Assembly: GCF_947242115.1 (NCBI RefSeq)
Contig: NC_074724.1
Span: 33,760,505 to 33,824,504 of the forward strand
From: Biomphalaria glabrata
Lineage: Eukaryota; Mollusca; Gastropoda; Planorbidae
Length of the DNA: 64,000 bases
Reading direction: 5' to 3'
Position 1 is the first letter of the stretch. Every line of letters begins with the position of its first letter. The notes below the pieces were generated by a model. The model had not been told where the DNA came from. It saw only the letters and a list, made by a program, of their open reading frames with translations, and did not search any database. Both the position numbers and the translations under genes were made by a program. Shown one piece after another: positions 51,058-61,829 of this stretch.

Positions 51058-54000
51058 GTTTGTTGTTAAAACTTTAAATTTAAAACAAAACATTCGTTAC
51101 ATTCACAGTCACAGTAACATTGTCACTTGTGAATGATTGTGACCATTTATTATTAGGGTCACCATTGTCATTGATGATTCAACTTGAATTCAAGATAATG
51201 ATAAATGAAGATTGATTCAAATTGAACAATATGAATATTCAATATTGAATTACTATCACTACTATCTGACTACTAGAGTCTACTAAATTTAAAATTACTT
51301 ACTATCAGTATCACTTTTTTAGTATCAGTTATTTGAGTTATCAGTATCGATCGACTAATCGACAGTATATAAATAAATAATATATCAGTATCCAGTATCA
51401 ACTATCTGACTATCATTGACACTATCGACTATCATCAATTGAAAATCATTCATTCAATGATGATGATGATTGATTGGAGTATCCCAGACCTGCCTACCGT
51501 TACGCAAAATGCGTATTCGTTACGCAAAATCTCCCAAAAATGACCGTCAGTACGCAAATACGCATTGAACCCGTCGCGTTACGCTTTTCGTATCCTTTTT
51601 TCCCCCCTCTCTTGACTAGCTTACGAGCGGTCACGGAGGTCACGCTAAGCCGTTTTGTTTTGTTGGCCGGGGGAGGGGGGGGGGACAGAAAAGGTGGGGG
51701 AACACATTGTGTCCAGATCTATACGTTGATTGGTTCTTAAAAGCAATTAGATTTAGTCTAGAAATGAAGAACGCGAGAGTGAGGGAGTGGCGGGTTGGTA
51801 CCGTCAGTTAGCTGATACACCAACGTGACTTTTTTTTTTTTTGTAAGTTCATTAGTAGAATCCCTGATTCCCGTATTCCCGTCATTTGTATAGAAAAAAA
51901 TATCGAAGTGCTATCGATTCAAAACACATTGGGTGACATTGTAGATATCTAGTCTAGATCTGGATTCTAGATCTAGAATCTAGATAACTTGTTATACAGG
52001 AATAGATCTAGCTAGACATTACGACATTACGATTGATGATTACGTTATGTCATGAGTCTCTACATTACTCTACAATCTAGATCCAATTTAGTTGCAGTAT
52101 GATTTAGATTAAAAAGATCTAGATCGATAACATCTACTACCATCTAGTCTAGATCTAGTCTAGATTAAATTCTTAGTCATAGTATAGAATAGATCAAGGA
52201 TGAAGGTAGGCTTACGAAAGTTTGGAGTAGACCTACGTTTGTAGCGGATTCACGGCATCGGTAACACTCTTGAGCCCAGATCTAGAGTAGATTATATTCA
52301 TTATATAGACATAGATCCAAATCTAGTCTAGATATCATCTCTATTGTCGTATTGATTTAGATTGTAGATCTAATCATGACATCTAGATCTAATATTATAT
52401 ATATATATATGACAAAATAGTGGTTCGCGTAAGTGTTACGCATTGTGGTGCTAAAATACGCATTTTGACCATCAGCGTTACGCATTTGGACTTTTTTTGG
52501 TACGCAGGTCTGGCCTCAGTATCGACTATCGTAACTTACTAACTAGCAGTCTTGTCTAGTAACTTATTAGACTCTAGCTATTAACTATTATCTCTAAATT
52601 GGTAAACAAAAACAATAGATAAACACAAAAACCTTAATAAAAAGCAGTAGCCAACATAAAACCCAAAAGAAAAAGTTTTACTCTGGAACAAATGCAACCT
52701 AACACAACTACATCAACCTGCATTAAACTTTCAACTTACAAACATTCTTATCAGAAAAAGACATTAACTAACCAGTTGATGACCTCTGGAATTTCATTAA
52801 ATACTATTTTAAAAACATTATAGAAAATCATATACCAACTAAATACACATCAAACTAGATAATATCAATAGTCCTTGTTTGAGTAGAATCTTGGTGAAGA
52901 CTGGGATTTTTAATTTTGGGATCTTTGAGCACTTCTATGTCTATCTAGCTCTAGAGTACTGCCTGTCATTAGACTTAGTTGGGGAAAAGTAAAGGCAGTT
53001 GGTCATTGTGTTGGCCACATGACACCCCTGTTAACTGTGGGCCACAGAAACAGATAGATGACCTTTACATCATCTGCCTGATAGATCGCAAGGTCTGAAA
53101 GAGGAACTTTATTTTTTACTAGCCTCATGATAAGTAATAGTAGATGGTCTAGATCTAGATTCAATGATTCAAGTATTTCAAGTACAATAAAGATTGGAAT
53201 GATTAATAAGTTAAAATATAGAATCTAGATCTAGAATCAGTGGCGAAGCTAGGAATTTGCCATCATTTGGGAGGCCCGGTAGGCTTGACCTCTTTAGGGG
53301 TTCCTTCATTATGACATGAGATAATGGCGTAATATTTAATGTTTTACAAAAAAAAAATTAGAATGTATATACTCAGTCTCCTCATCCCCCCCACAATAGC
53401 TATGCCACTGTCTAGAATCTCCAGGTCTAATAATAGGTCATAATAGATTCATTTATATCCATGAAAATAGACATCTATTTAATATTATATTATAATTTAT
53501 AATTATGATATATCTTAGTCTTAGTGTCACATAGACTATATCTAGTTGATCATACTAATGACTAGATCTAGATTTTCTAGAGAATAGATTGTATTATTAT
53601 TATTATAATATTACACTTATAGATAGATATCTAGATTTTACTTCTAGATATATAATTTTATCAAATCTAGAATCTAAAAATCATAGAATGATAAATGAGA
53701 TACAGATTAAACTAGTGTACCAGTGTACACCAAACTAAACATTAAAAACAGTTTAATCTAGATTTCTAGACTGAATATCTTATCTTATAGTACAAAAGTT
53801 ACTTTTAAAATATCTAATTAAAATATCATGCTGAATGTTAATCAGTCACCAAAACTCTGCTAAGTCTTTTGCTTTCCTGGCTGATTCAGGCAACCCATTC
53901 CATTCTCTAATGGCACTAGGGAAAAAAGAGCTCAAATTTGTCCTAGTATATATGCAATAAGAAATGTGCTTCTCACTGAAAAGTCTGTTCTTACTCATAC

Positions 54001-57000
54001 TGAGCTTATAATAATAAATATCAACTCACTCTGTCTGACTGTCTTTCTGTCTGACCAAGATCTTTTTTACATTACCATTATTACGTCTCCTACTTCTCAT
54101 TCTCGAATCAAGTTGAAACTTTGCACAATTATTTATTGTCAATGACAACACTTGAATCAATAACAAAAAAATTCAACAATTATTTAGAGGTCTAATCAAT
54201 TAGATGTAATTAATTATTATTATTCTTTTTTTTTTTAACAGATTAGAGTCAAGCCAGATAAATCAGGAGTTGTTACAGATGGGGTTAAGCATAGCATGAA
54301 TCCTTTTGATGAGATTGCAGTAGAAGAGGCAGTCAGGCTGAAAGAGAAAAAGATAGTATCTGAAGTTATTGCAGTCTCCTGTGGGCCTCCTCAATGTCAG
54401 GTACCAGTACCGAAATGTCTCCATCTTAAAATATAAAACATTAATTAACCATCAGATTTTACTATAAATGTAACTAGTTTAGTTAAACATACATGAAAAG
54501 GGAAATCATGATTTTGAATGTGAGTATTGACTAATTATTTCAATTTCTAGCACCCAGAATTTTAAAAATAATTATTAAATGTTACCAGGAAGTGTTAAGA
54601 ACTGCAATGGCCATGGGGGCAGACAGGGCCATCCATATTGAGGTAGATGCTAAGACTTATGAAGAGAGTGTACAGCCGCTGCATGTGGCCAAAGTTCTGT
54701 CAAAAATTGCGCAGGAAGAAAAAGCTGACATAGTTATGACTGGTAAACAGGTACTGGAACGAGATTATTTTAAACTAGTAGTGTTTCAAAATATTTCTTA
54801 CTCCTATGTTTGGATTTATTTAAATCTGCTACATTTAATGTAGAAATATATTTCGATATGTAATTATCTTGTATGTTATTTTTTCCCAAGGCTATTGATG
54901 ATGACGCTAATCAGACAGCTCAAATGGTGGCCTCTTTGCTAAACTGGCCACAGGTAAAAAAAAAAAATAGGTTACTCAATAATTAAATTGTTTTGTTCTG
55001 TTTTTACATGTGTAAGATTTTTTATTCAGAATTGAAGATTATTACGTTCTATTCCAAATATTGAGCATGATGACATGGGGTGATGATGGCATACCACACA
55101 ACTTGGCATCCAAAATAAATTGATTTGCTTATAGGTGTTTTTTTTATTATATATAAGTAGAAAAAAAAAGACCTTGCATTCTATATGGAAGATGATGTAA
55201 TGGTCATCTGTTTCTCAGGCCCACGGTTAACGAGGGTGTCATTTGGCTAGCACAATGACCAACTACCTTTACTTTTTCACAACTAATGATATATACACAA
55301 ATTAATATTCTGTAGTCCTTATGCATACACATTATATATAAAATGTAAAGTGAAAAGAAGAATAATGAATGAATATGGTCATAACTGTTGTTTAAACTTT
55401 TTAAAAAGAAATTGTTTGTAAGTTCTAGATTTCCTTAATTTCAAAGGTTTAGTTTATAAGTATTTATTAGTCTGAAGGAATGTCTTTTAACTTATATAAC
55501 AAAGCAAATAGAGAAAATCATTTTTTTACAATGACTTTGTACATTTACAAGTAAATAAAACCCTGTAGCTCTGTTTATCACATCAAAATCAATGTCTTAT
55601 GAAGACAAATCTAGCTTAAAATTGTTCCTTTTAATGTTGGTTCTTGTATTTCAAAAAGTTCCCCTTTTCAGACCTTGTGACCTATAGAGCTGATTATGTA
55701 AAGGTCATCTGTTCCTGTGGCAAACGGTTAGCAAGGGTGTCATGTGGCCAGCAAAACGACCAACCTTCTTTACTTTCCCCAACTAATGTTAGGTACCTAT
55801 TAGAGCTGGGTAGACTCAGAGGCACCCAAAGATCCCAAAATTAAAAATCCGTCTTCACCAGGATTCGAACCCAGAACCCCAGTTTGGAAGCAAAGCGCTT
55901 TACCACTCAGCCACTGCACCTCTTTTGTATTACTAAGTGTATTTACATTTTTTCCCCCTTTGTTTTTCAATCTGTTAATGTGTTTTTGTTTTGATACTTT
56001 AATAAATGCTTTAGTTTTACTGGCTACTCTTTTATTGGATTTTATTTGCTGCCAAGGCCACATTTGCCAGTAAGCTGGAGAAGGTGGATGATGGATTTAA
56101 AGTGACCAGAGAAATAGATGGTGGTTTGGAGAATATTAAAGTCAAGCTGCCAGCTGTTATATCAGCTGATTTGAGGCTGAATGAGCCTCGTTATGCTACT
56201 CTACCAAACATTATGGTAAGCTATAAAACTTTTAATTTTTGACCCAATTTCTGGTTTCCCATTCCCTAAGCAAAGAGGGGTAATTCTGAATAAAATAAAA
56301 TAAAACATTGTGAAAACAAAAATCAAGATATAATATTAATAAATAAATAAACAACTTTTAATAAAATTGTGCTTTTTTTTTTTTTGTAAAAAAAAAAAAA
56401 AAAAGTGCCAGTACACAGTGATTAGGTGCCGGTACTCAGTAGTTGACTGCCCTAACTTTTAACTACTAAAAATTAATAATATACGTTAAAATATAAGAAA
56501 AGTAATAATTTTTTCAAAAAGGTGCCGGTACGCTGTACTGGTGCGTACCGTCACAAAAAAGCCCTGCCTTCAAGAATAAAAAAAAGTTTTAAAAAATACT
56601 CATTTTCCCGGGTGGGGGCTTACATACTAGGGCTATGGGCCAGTTCGTTTGAAAAATTCTTTACCTAAAATAAAAAAAGCGATACACGTCCAATTTTTAC
56701 TTAAAAAAAAGGTCACCACACTCTAGTTCTTGTTTTAAATCTCTTCATATAGGAAAGTTTAAAAAAACTGTTGCTAGCATCCCAAAGCATTATCTAGCTG
56801 TAGGACTTAACTGTAAAAGACGTGCTTGCTGCAGTATGAGCTATTGGGTTAAATAATTTTTATATTTTGTGTACATATTTTCTTTTTTTAACTTGACTAG
56901 TGAGATCAGGTTGTCTCAGGTCCCATTCAGAAAAAAGCTTTGCTCAAATTATTGTTTCATTCTTGAAAGCTAGAAAATATTTTCCAATAACTGACTCATC

Positions 57001-58366
57001 ATTTTTTCTGGACTGGACAAGAATTATGTTTATTTATTTAAGTAATTTGCGAGCTGTCAAAATAGTCTCCTGACAGAGAATTAGTTTGTAATAATAAGAA
57101 AACAAAACTTGTGTGTGTGTGTGTGTTAAGATCAAGTATTAATATTTCCTAGTTATAAATTGAACCCACTTTCTAAATCTTAAAGCTGTCTGATGGCTTC
57201 TAAGTGAAACAGCTACATGCTTACAAAGAACTGTGTGATGTCATAAAGTGCTGTAGTCTTCAAATTTCTTATCTTTTATAAATTAAAGACTTTCCTTCAA
57301 ATAATTATATTCTATACATATCCATAGTTCAATCTAGTTAGAGACAAACTTTATTAAGTTGGCTGATTTAGGCAACCTTTTCTATGCTCTAAAGGCACTA
57401 GGGAAGAAAGATATTGTGGATACATTTAGTGAATAGTTTAACTATTTCACAAATTTATTTGAAAAAGGTTGGGGGGGGGGGGTAGAGTTTTTTATAGGCT
57501 TATGCTTGTCCAATGTGCTATGTTGACACTATTCCAGTTTACAATTTGGTGTTCCAGTTTCCAACCCCACTCCCTCTTCAGAACTCCCAATTTCTTATGA
57601 TAGTTGTCATTGGTTTTGACCTTTTTTTTTTTTTACTCGGGTATGAACATGTTTTTAACATGATAATAATAAAATTAAACAGCCAAAACTTGTGTTATAT
57701 TTTACATTTGTTTAAAGTAATTACAAAACCATAATATATACCAGGTATGTCCTTAGTTTGTACCTTGAGTGTGAAAGACCCATTTTCCTATCTGAAGTGT
57801 TCTTTTGACAGGGACCTTTCATTACTCTCATATTTCAGGACTCCTTTCACTGGCATCTCATTCACTAAAAGGCCTCTTTCCTTTACGTTGTGCCAGGCTT
57901 TGCCATCTTACATGATCTAAAATTGCCCTTTTTTTTTAAAGGCAATTATCCATATCCTCTTTGAATGCTCCATCCTAATCCCCCCTTAGTTACACCCTAC
58001 TACCACTAAAGCCTAACTAAGGAGAACAGCACACTATTTTTCCTTGGCACAGTCTGCAAAAGAGCTTACAGCTCAGCAGCAAAAAGCTGGCTAGAAGAAG
58101 AAGAAGAAAATGCAATTATAATCCTCATCATTAGGAAGAGGTTTTTATTTCTGACCTTGTTTTGTTTCATTCTTTCTCAAACCCTAAAGAAAGCCAAAAA
58201 GAAGCCACTGGTAAAGAAGACACTAGCAGACTTTGGTGTGGATTTGAAACCCAGGCAGAAAGTATTGAAAGTGGAAGAGCCCCCCACCAGGCAAGCTGGC
58301 TCCAAGTTGGGAAGTGTCGAGGAGCTGGTTCAAAAACTGAGAGACGCTGGTCTCGTTCCATCTTGA
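51001..58366 (+). CDS. ETFB: Electron transfer flavoprotein subunit beta (6 coding exons)
   Basis: ETFB pairs with ETFA in the mitochondrial matrix. The heterodimer takes electrons from acyl-CoA dehydrogenases and amino-acid dehydrogenases and hands them to ETF-ubiquinone oxidoreductase. The beta subunit binds AMP. Exons are 51001-51057, 54242-54400, 54589-54750, 54891-54953, 56057-56215 and 58190-58366. All introns are GT-AG and all junctions are phase 0. The 777 nt give 258 aa (human 255 aa). The N-terminus [19 protein letters not shown] matches [19 protein letters not shown]. The family signature lies in [20 protein letters not shown], followed by [15 protein letters not shown]. The C-terminus has the basic [19 protein letters not shown] segment. 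AATAAA signals at 58727-58737 are candidate poly(A) signals. The gene looks intact. Confidence 0.97.
51484..52513. mobile_element. Candidate undescribed element with TACGCA subterminal repeats (ETFB intron 1)
   Basis: The left end CCAGACCTGCCTACC and the right end GGTACGCAGGTCTGG are inverted copies of about 14 bases. The first 90 and last 90 bases carry many TACGCA or TGCGTA words in both directions (for example TTACGCAAAATGCGTA). The interior is about 0.8 kb with a poly-G tract near 51668, and no transposase is seen. Short terminal inverted repeats plus clustered subterminal words are typical of non-autonomous DNA transposons, with the words as likely transposase-binding sites. No adjacent exact target duplication is clear. 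Confidence 0.5.
52885..53115 (+). repeat. SINE-A copy in ETFB intron 1
   Basis: 5'-shortened copy: TCTTGGTGAAGACTGGGATT, then GGCAGTTGGTCATTGTGTTG, CCACATGACACCCCTGTTAA and the tail GATCGCAAGGTCTGAAAGAG. Confidence 0.75.
53238..53410. mobile_element. hAT-type mini-element with perfect 8-bp target duplication
   Basis: 173 bases starting CAGTGGCGAAGCTAGG and ending TAGCTATGCCACTG. The flanks are the exact 8-bp duplication TCTAGAAT (53230-53237 and 53411-53418). There is no coding sequence; it was mobilised in trans by a hAT transposase elsewhere. In ETFB intron 1. Confidence 0.82.
53845..53990 (-). repeat. LINE-C end fragment in ETFB intron 1
   Basis: Aligns with the LINE-C piece at 9290-9720 (shared words TTTCCTGGCT(A/G), CAGGCAACCCATTCCAT, GGCACTAGGGAA on the plus strand). 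As there, it is followed by an R1 repeat copy. Confidence 0.65.
54005..54235 (+). repeat. R1 interspersed repeat in ETFB intron 1
   Basis: Starts TATCAACTCACTCTGTCTGA and contains the CTCGAATCAAGTTGAAACTT, GCACAATTATTTATTGTCAA and TAATCAATTAGATGTAATTA blocks also present at 9838-10045. It ends at the poly-T that serves as the pyrimidine tract of ETFB exon 2, so the repeat reaches the splice acceptor. Confidence 0.6.
54242..54400 (+). CDS. ETFB: ETFB exon 2
   Basis: Residues 20-72: [53 protein letters not shown]. Acceptor AACAG, donor GTACCA. Confidence 0.96.
54589..54750 (+). CDS. ETFB: ETFB exon 3
   Basis: Residues 73-126: [20 protein letters not shown], then [20 protein letters not shown], ending TGKQ. 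Confidence 0.96.
54891..54953 (+). CDS. ETFB: ETFB exon 4
   Basis: Residues 127-147: [20 protein letters not shown] then Q. AIDDD(A/C)NQT is a conserved nucleotide-binding segment. Confidence 0.96.
55165..55285 (-). repeat. SINE-A tail fragment in ETFB intron 4
   Basis: Minus-sense tail only: plus strand ACCTTGCATTCTATATGGAA, GGTCATCTGTTTCTCAGGCC, GGTTAACGAGGGTGTCATTT. A worn SINE-B-like stretch may lie at 55005-55110. Confidence 0.65.
55655..55925 (-). repeat. SINE-A, full-length copy in ETFB intron 4
   Basis: In minus sense it starts AGGTGCAGTGGCTGAGTGGT (box A TGGCTGAGTGG), has a perfect-looking box B GGGTTCGAATCC (55860-55871), and ends at GGTCTGAAAAGGGGAAC followed by an A-rich end. 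A short TTGTATT word lies on both sides (55646-55652 and 55925-55931) and may be the target duplication. It is the best-preserved copy in the window. Confidence 0.85.
56057..56215 (+). CDS. ETFB: ETFB exon 5 (family signature)
   Basis: Residues 148-200: [53 protein letters not shown]. Contains the ETF beta-subunit signature around [17 protein letters not shown]. Confidence 0.97.
56216..58189. other. ETFB intron 5
   Basis: Holds AT-rich sequence, a GTGCCGGTAC-type word repeated near 56404, 56426 and 56520, a (GT)n run at 57111, a LINE-C scrap (minus) at 57355-57420 and a longer LINE remnant at 57740-58110. No additional exon is required, since exons 5 and 6 join in phase 0. Confidence 0.5.
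57740..58110 (+). repeat. LINE 3' end remnant with (GAA)n tail
   Basis: A frame near 57840-57960 contains [19 protein letters not shown], and later pieces ([20 protein letters not shown]) match the style of LINE C-termini. The piece ends GCTAGAAGAAGAAGAAGAAAA at 58082-58102. Frame-broken; clade unknown. Confidence 0.4.
58190..58366 (+). CDS. ETFB: ETFB exon 6 (C-terminus, stop TGA)
   Basis: Residues 201-258: [36 protein letters not shown] then TGA. A GAGGTCAGC just after the stop could act as a donor for a 3' UTR intron. Confidence 0.96.
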   Translation, partial: KAKKKPLVKKTLADFGVDLKPRQKVLKVEEPPTRQAGSKLGSVEELVQKLRDAGLVPS

Positions 58367-59605
58367 GGTCAGCCATTGCTGTGCTACTTATATTTCTATT
58401 TTAGTCCTTTTTTATGTTCAAAATTGTTTTGACCAAATATTATTATCAGATAAAAAAAAAGAGGATTTGATAAGATTATTTAAAGACTTACCACAGATCT
58501 TAAGCTAAACCCTTAGCTTGGTGCTGTTTTATTTTTAAAAGTGCAGGACAATATAGATATTTGTTATATTTAACAGAATGTAATTATGTCTGATTAGTTT
58601 TTTTGGGGGGAAAGGGGAAGTTGGTTGAGCTCTTTAGTGTTTCTTTCACAACCCAGAGTCTGAATGTTAATGTAGGCTTGGATATTTAATTTCAGATTTG
58701 AGAGCATCCCTCAAGTTGTTGTTTTAAATAAAATAAAACCCTTTTTAAAACAAGGCAAAAATGGCAGTACATGTATATCAAAGTCTTCTCTCAAATGCCA
58801 CACTACAGAAAATCCAATTTTATTAGGATCTTCATCATGCTTCAGATAAGTTACTATGGCCCTCCAAAAGCATCATCTTCTAAAATTCAGTATTTCTATT
58901 TCATGAACATTCCTAGCCTATAAACTATTTTAAAAGTAATATTAATAAATATAGTTTGACATTTATTAGCAATATTGAATTTAGATAAATAGCAATCTTA
59001 AAAGAAAATTAGACAGAGGTCCACAGGAATAATTTTTCTTCCACTAAATCTCATAATGGTCTCATAGTCAATTTCACAGTCAGTTTGAGAACATCTTAAG
59101 TGTCATTTTGTGTGTTTAAAATGTGTGAATTAAACTGACCCTAAAGAGCAGTTGTGTAACTTAAATTTTTGTTTTATTAGGCTTTTTTTTTTTTTTTAAA
59201 CAAATTACACACATTGTATGTAATGAAGAAGAGTGAAGGTAATCAATCAACATTTGTACATGTTAACTTGTTGTTCTCTCCAGGTTAAACATTACTGTAG
59301 TGTAACCGTGTGTTGAAAGACTTTTACCTACTGGAGACTATCATAACTCTGTGTGATCAAAGAGTGCTGCCCAAGGGAGCCAATCAATTGTTTTGTGATA
59401 TATTACATTGTTATATACCTTGAACTTGTTCTGCAAGAGTTAAGATTAAATATACAGTTTCTTATAGAGACAATATCAATCATTTCTTGTGTTCTTTTTT
59501 ATTGACTAGTTTGTCTTTATATACCAGGATTTGTAGATTTACATTTTTTTCTTCACATTTTTTAAACCAGTTTGATGATGCTAAGCTGTCATCTCCTCTG
59601 CAGTC
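58367..59605. other. ETFB 3' UTR and spacer
   Basis: Overlapping AATAAA signals at 58727-58737 suggest the ETFB transcript ends near 58750. A good acceptor-like TCTCTCCAG ends at 59283, so an alternative 3' UTR exon is possible. No other feature seen. Confidence 0.4.
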
Positions 59606-59935
59606 ATGTCTCGGAGGATATTCCAGCTACCGTCGCCTCCGTGGAAACGTCCGCCTGGGAAAGTGGATAGGCTAAGAATGGTAGCTAACATAGCTCTCAG
59701 TGGGCTACCACACGTACCCTCGAGAGACATTCGCGGATTGGCACATCTAGGCTCTAATCCCAAGTGTATTGAAAGTAAACAGATATGGTCAACAGTAAAT
59801 GAAGATAAAAGGGAAGTCGATAATAACATTCATGGAGTGCCTCGACTTACGCACTACATTTCAATCTCTTCTGTAAACATAGGTTTAGATATAGACTTAA
59901 AAAAGGTCTTTTTTAGTCACTTTTATATTTATTGA
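59606..59935 (+). CDS. Small open reading frame, unrecognised
   Basis: 109 codons starting MSRRIFQLPSPPWKRPPGKV and continuing LRMVANIALSGLPHVPSRDI. The ATG lies two bases after a strong acceptor CCTCTGCAG (59595-59603). The first 230 bases are clearly GC-richer than the flanks, which is how real exons look in this window. The last 25 residues (from about ISSVNIGLD) are AT-rich and may be intron read-through; a donor AAAAAG|GTCTTT at 59906-59908 would end the exon in frame. I do not recognise the family. It may be the first coding exon of a gene continuing downstream, or chance. Confidence 0.35.
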   Translation: MSRRIFQLPSPPWKRPPGKVDRLRMVANIALSGLPHVPSRDIRGLAHLGSNPKCIESKQIWSTVNEDKREVDNNIHGVPRLTHYISISSVNIGLDIDLKKVFFSHFYIY

Positions 59936-61080
59936 ACACACACACACATAAATAAATAAAACAATGATTAGTTAAATTTTTTTAATATAAGTTTGATCTG
60001 GACATATAACTTTATATAAATGGAAAACAATTCCTGTCAATGAGGTGGTTCCGAATCTCTGACCTACTTTATAAAACGTCACGTGACTGTGGTCTTATAC
60101 ATGGGAATAATGGCAATATCTTCCTATGATAAGATGTAGATCTAGATTTAGTGCTGGCCTAATCATACAAATTAGTGAATTATTGTAGCATACTTTTTAT
60201 TACTTAAAGATGTATAGATCTAGACTATTTTCGTGTTTAAATTACAATAAAATCAATGAGGTCATTAATGTAAACAACACACCCATGTGATTGAGAAGAG
60301 ATCCGGAACTACCTCATTAAACGCAATAGTATTCTAGGAAGTCTGCTACTTTTCTTAGTTTCAATCTTTCTGAATAAAACTTTCCAACAAGACACTAGCA
60401 TTAAAATTAAAAGTAAAATACATCTTTCAGACCTTTTGATCTATAGTAATGATGCCGGAAAAAAACTTGTTACCCTGTGATTGTGTGGCCATTACGTAAT
60501 TACTATTTTTTAGCGTGGGGTTAGAACTGTAAACTTCTGCTAATATAAACGTCTCGCAGAGAGCTTGATAACCTCCCTTGTGTTTAGGTTGCGTTCCGCG
60601 GTCATTCTACCGACACAAAGAGATCATGTTTCCGCGGGACACGCGCGGCGGACAGCGATGGCTAAATGAGCCTTCTTGGGCAAGAAAAAAAAAAGAAACC
60701 GGGAGGGGGGTACTCGAACTGGGAGCTCCTGCCTTGTAATTTATTTATTTTTAACGAACACAATGGTCGTAGTTTAGAGACCTCCCACTTAAAAATAAAG
60801 CACCCCCCTCTCTCTCTCTCTCTCGGCACTTCACCTGAAACACCTGCCGTTACTGGACACGTGGTCCCCCACATCTCCCCCCCCCCCTTTCCTACTCTTT
60901 CTGAGCTTGACCTGCTCCACGATAGGATCACTTACCCGGAAGTGGTCATCGCCCGAAGTAGGGGACCGCGAGTGGGAAAGGGGAGAGGGAGAGAGAGAAA
61001 ATACAGTAGACCGTTTTTCTTTCTTCCTTCAACCAGCGGCCATATTTTTTAAAAGCGAATCCAATCCTTCGTATCTTGTG
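59936..61080. other. Spacer, no gene seen
   Basis: Contains a scrap of SINE-A tail (60422-60447), a GC-richer stretch 60560-61000 with a (CT)n run at 60808-60825, poly-C at 60879-60889 and GA-rich sequence at 60977-61000. Two overlapping open frames there (60662-60931 minus, 60666-61052 plus) are low-complexity products. Confidence 0.4.
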
Positions 61081-61086
61081 GTTTAA

Positions 61087-61159
61087 CTCTTTCTCTCCGT
61101 AATTATTTACCACATTCTGGTGGAATCAACGTTGGTATCGTCAGTTAGGAGAGAAAGAG
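61087..61159. mobile_element. Palindromic mini-element flanked by TTAA
   Basis: The ends CTCTTTCTCTCC and GGAGAGAAAGAG are perfect 12-base inverted repeats. Both sides carry TTAA (61083-61086 and 61160-61163), the target duplication made by piggyBac-type transposases. The interior is 49 bases. No coding. A related interior word TTGGTACCGTCAGTTAG occurs at 51795-51811. Confidence 0.65.
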
Positions 61160-61829
61160 TTAAATTTACAAGTGCACTTACAAGTGATATATTGTCAGAC
61201 ATGATGTAGCTAAAGGAAAAGAGCTTTGGTGTAAATGTTATTTAGTGATTTCATCCGTAGGTCTACTGCAACCTGAAAACATTCACAGGACAGAAAGATG
61301 AAACAATGTTTATGAACAGAGGGTGCTCTTCTATATTCAAGGTTGTTTATATAGAACGTGTTACTCAGAGCTCCTCTTTTTTTTCTCTCTTTTGATAAAG
61401 CGTATTTACTGTTCCACTCACATTTAGTGGACACAAGACAGAAATAGACTCTCCACTGACTGAGAGAGATATTTTTTTTTATGCTTCGTCTGAGAAACAA
61501 TCTTTATAATTCTCTTCGTCGCCCAGCCATGCACGCAAGCCGACTCTCTAGCCCTTGATGACAAAGTCATGGAAAGATAACTCTTTTACTTCTGCAATTC
61601 GGACTAGAGTTACCCCACGTAACATTCACGGCGACAGAAAGCACGGCTCAGAAAAAAAAAAGGGGGGAGGGGGGGGGGAGAACAAGTAATCTTTCTCTTA
61701 ACATTCTATATTTGATTACATTTATGTGTGTATTCTTTTACACGCGTCAATATCTGGTGTCAATAAAAAAATGTTTTTTTTCCGTAGCTTTGTTTTGATT
61801 TCGCCCCTTCTTATCGCCCTTTGTTTCTT
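61160..61829. other. Spacer, no gene seen
   Basis: Holds a G-rich tract at 61662-61679 after a poly-A. No supported gene; the minus-strand open frame 61210-61500 has no recognisable content. Confidence 0.35.

Noticed and set aside
55860-55925. tRNA gene on the minus strand
   Set aside because: Good internal promoter words, but the segment is the head of a full SINE-A copy with the standard body and tail.
59581-59829. 82-codon minus-strand open frame
   Set aside because: It overlaps the plus-strand frame at 59606-59935, which has the better start and splice context; I see no support for the minus frame.
60662-61052. Overlapping open frames of 89 and 128 codons on opposite strands
   Set aside because: Composed of poly-purine and CT-repeat translation with no splice context and no recognisable motif.
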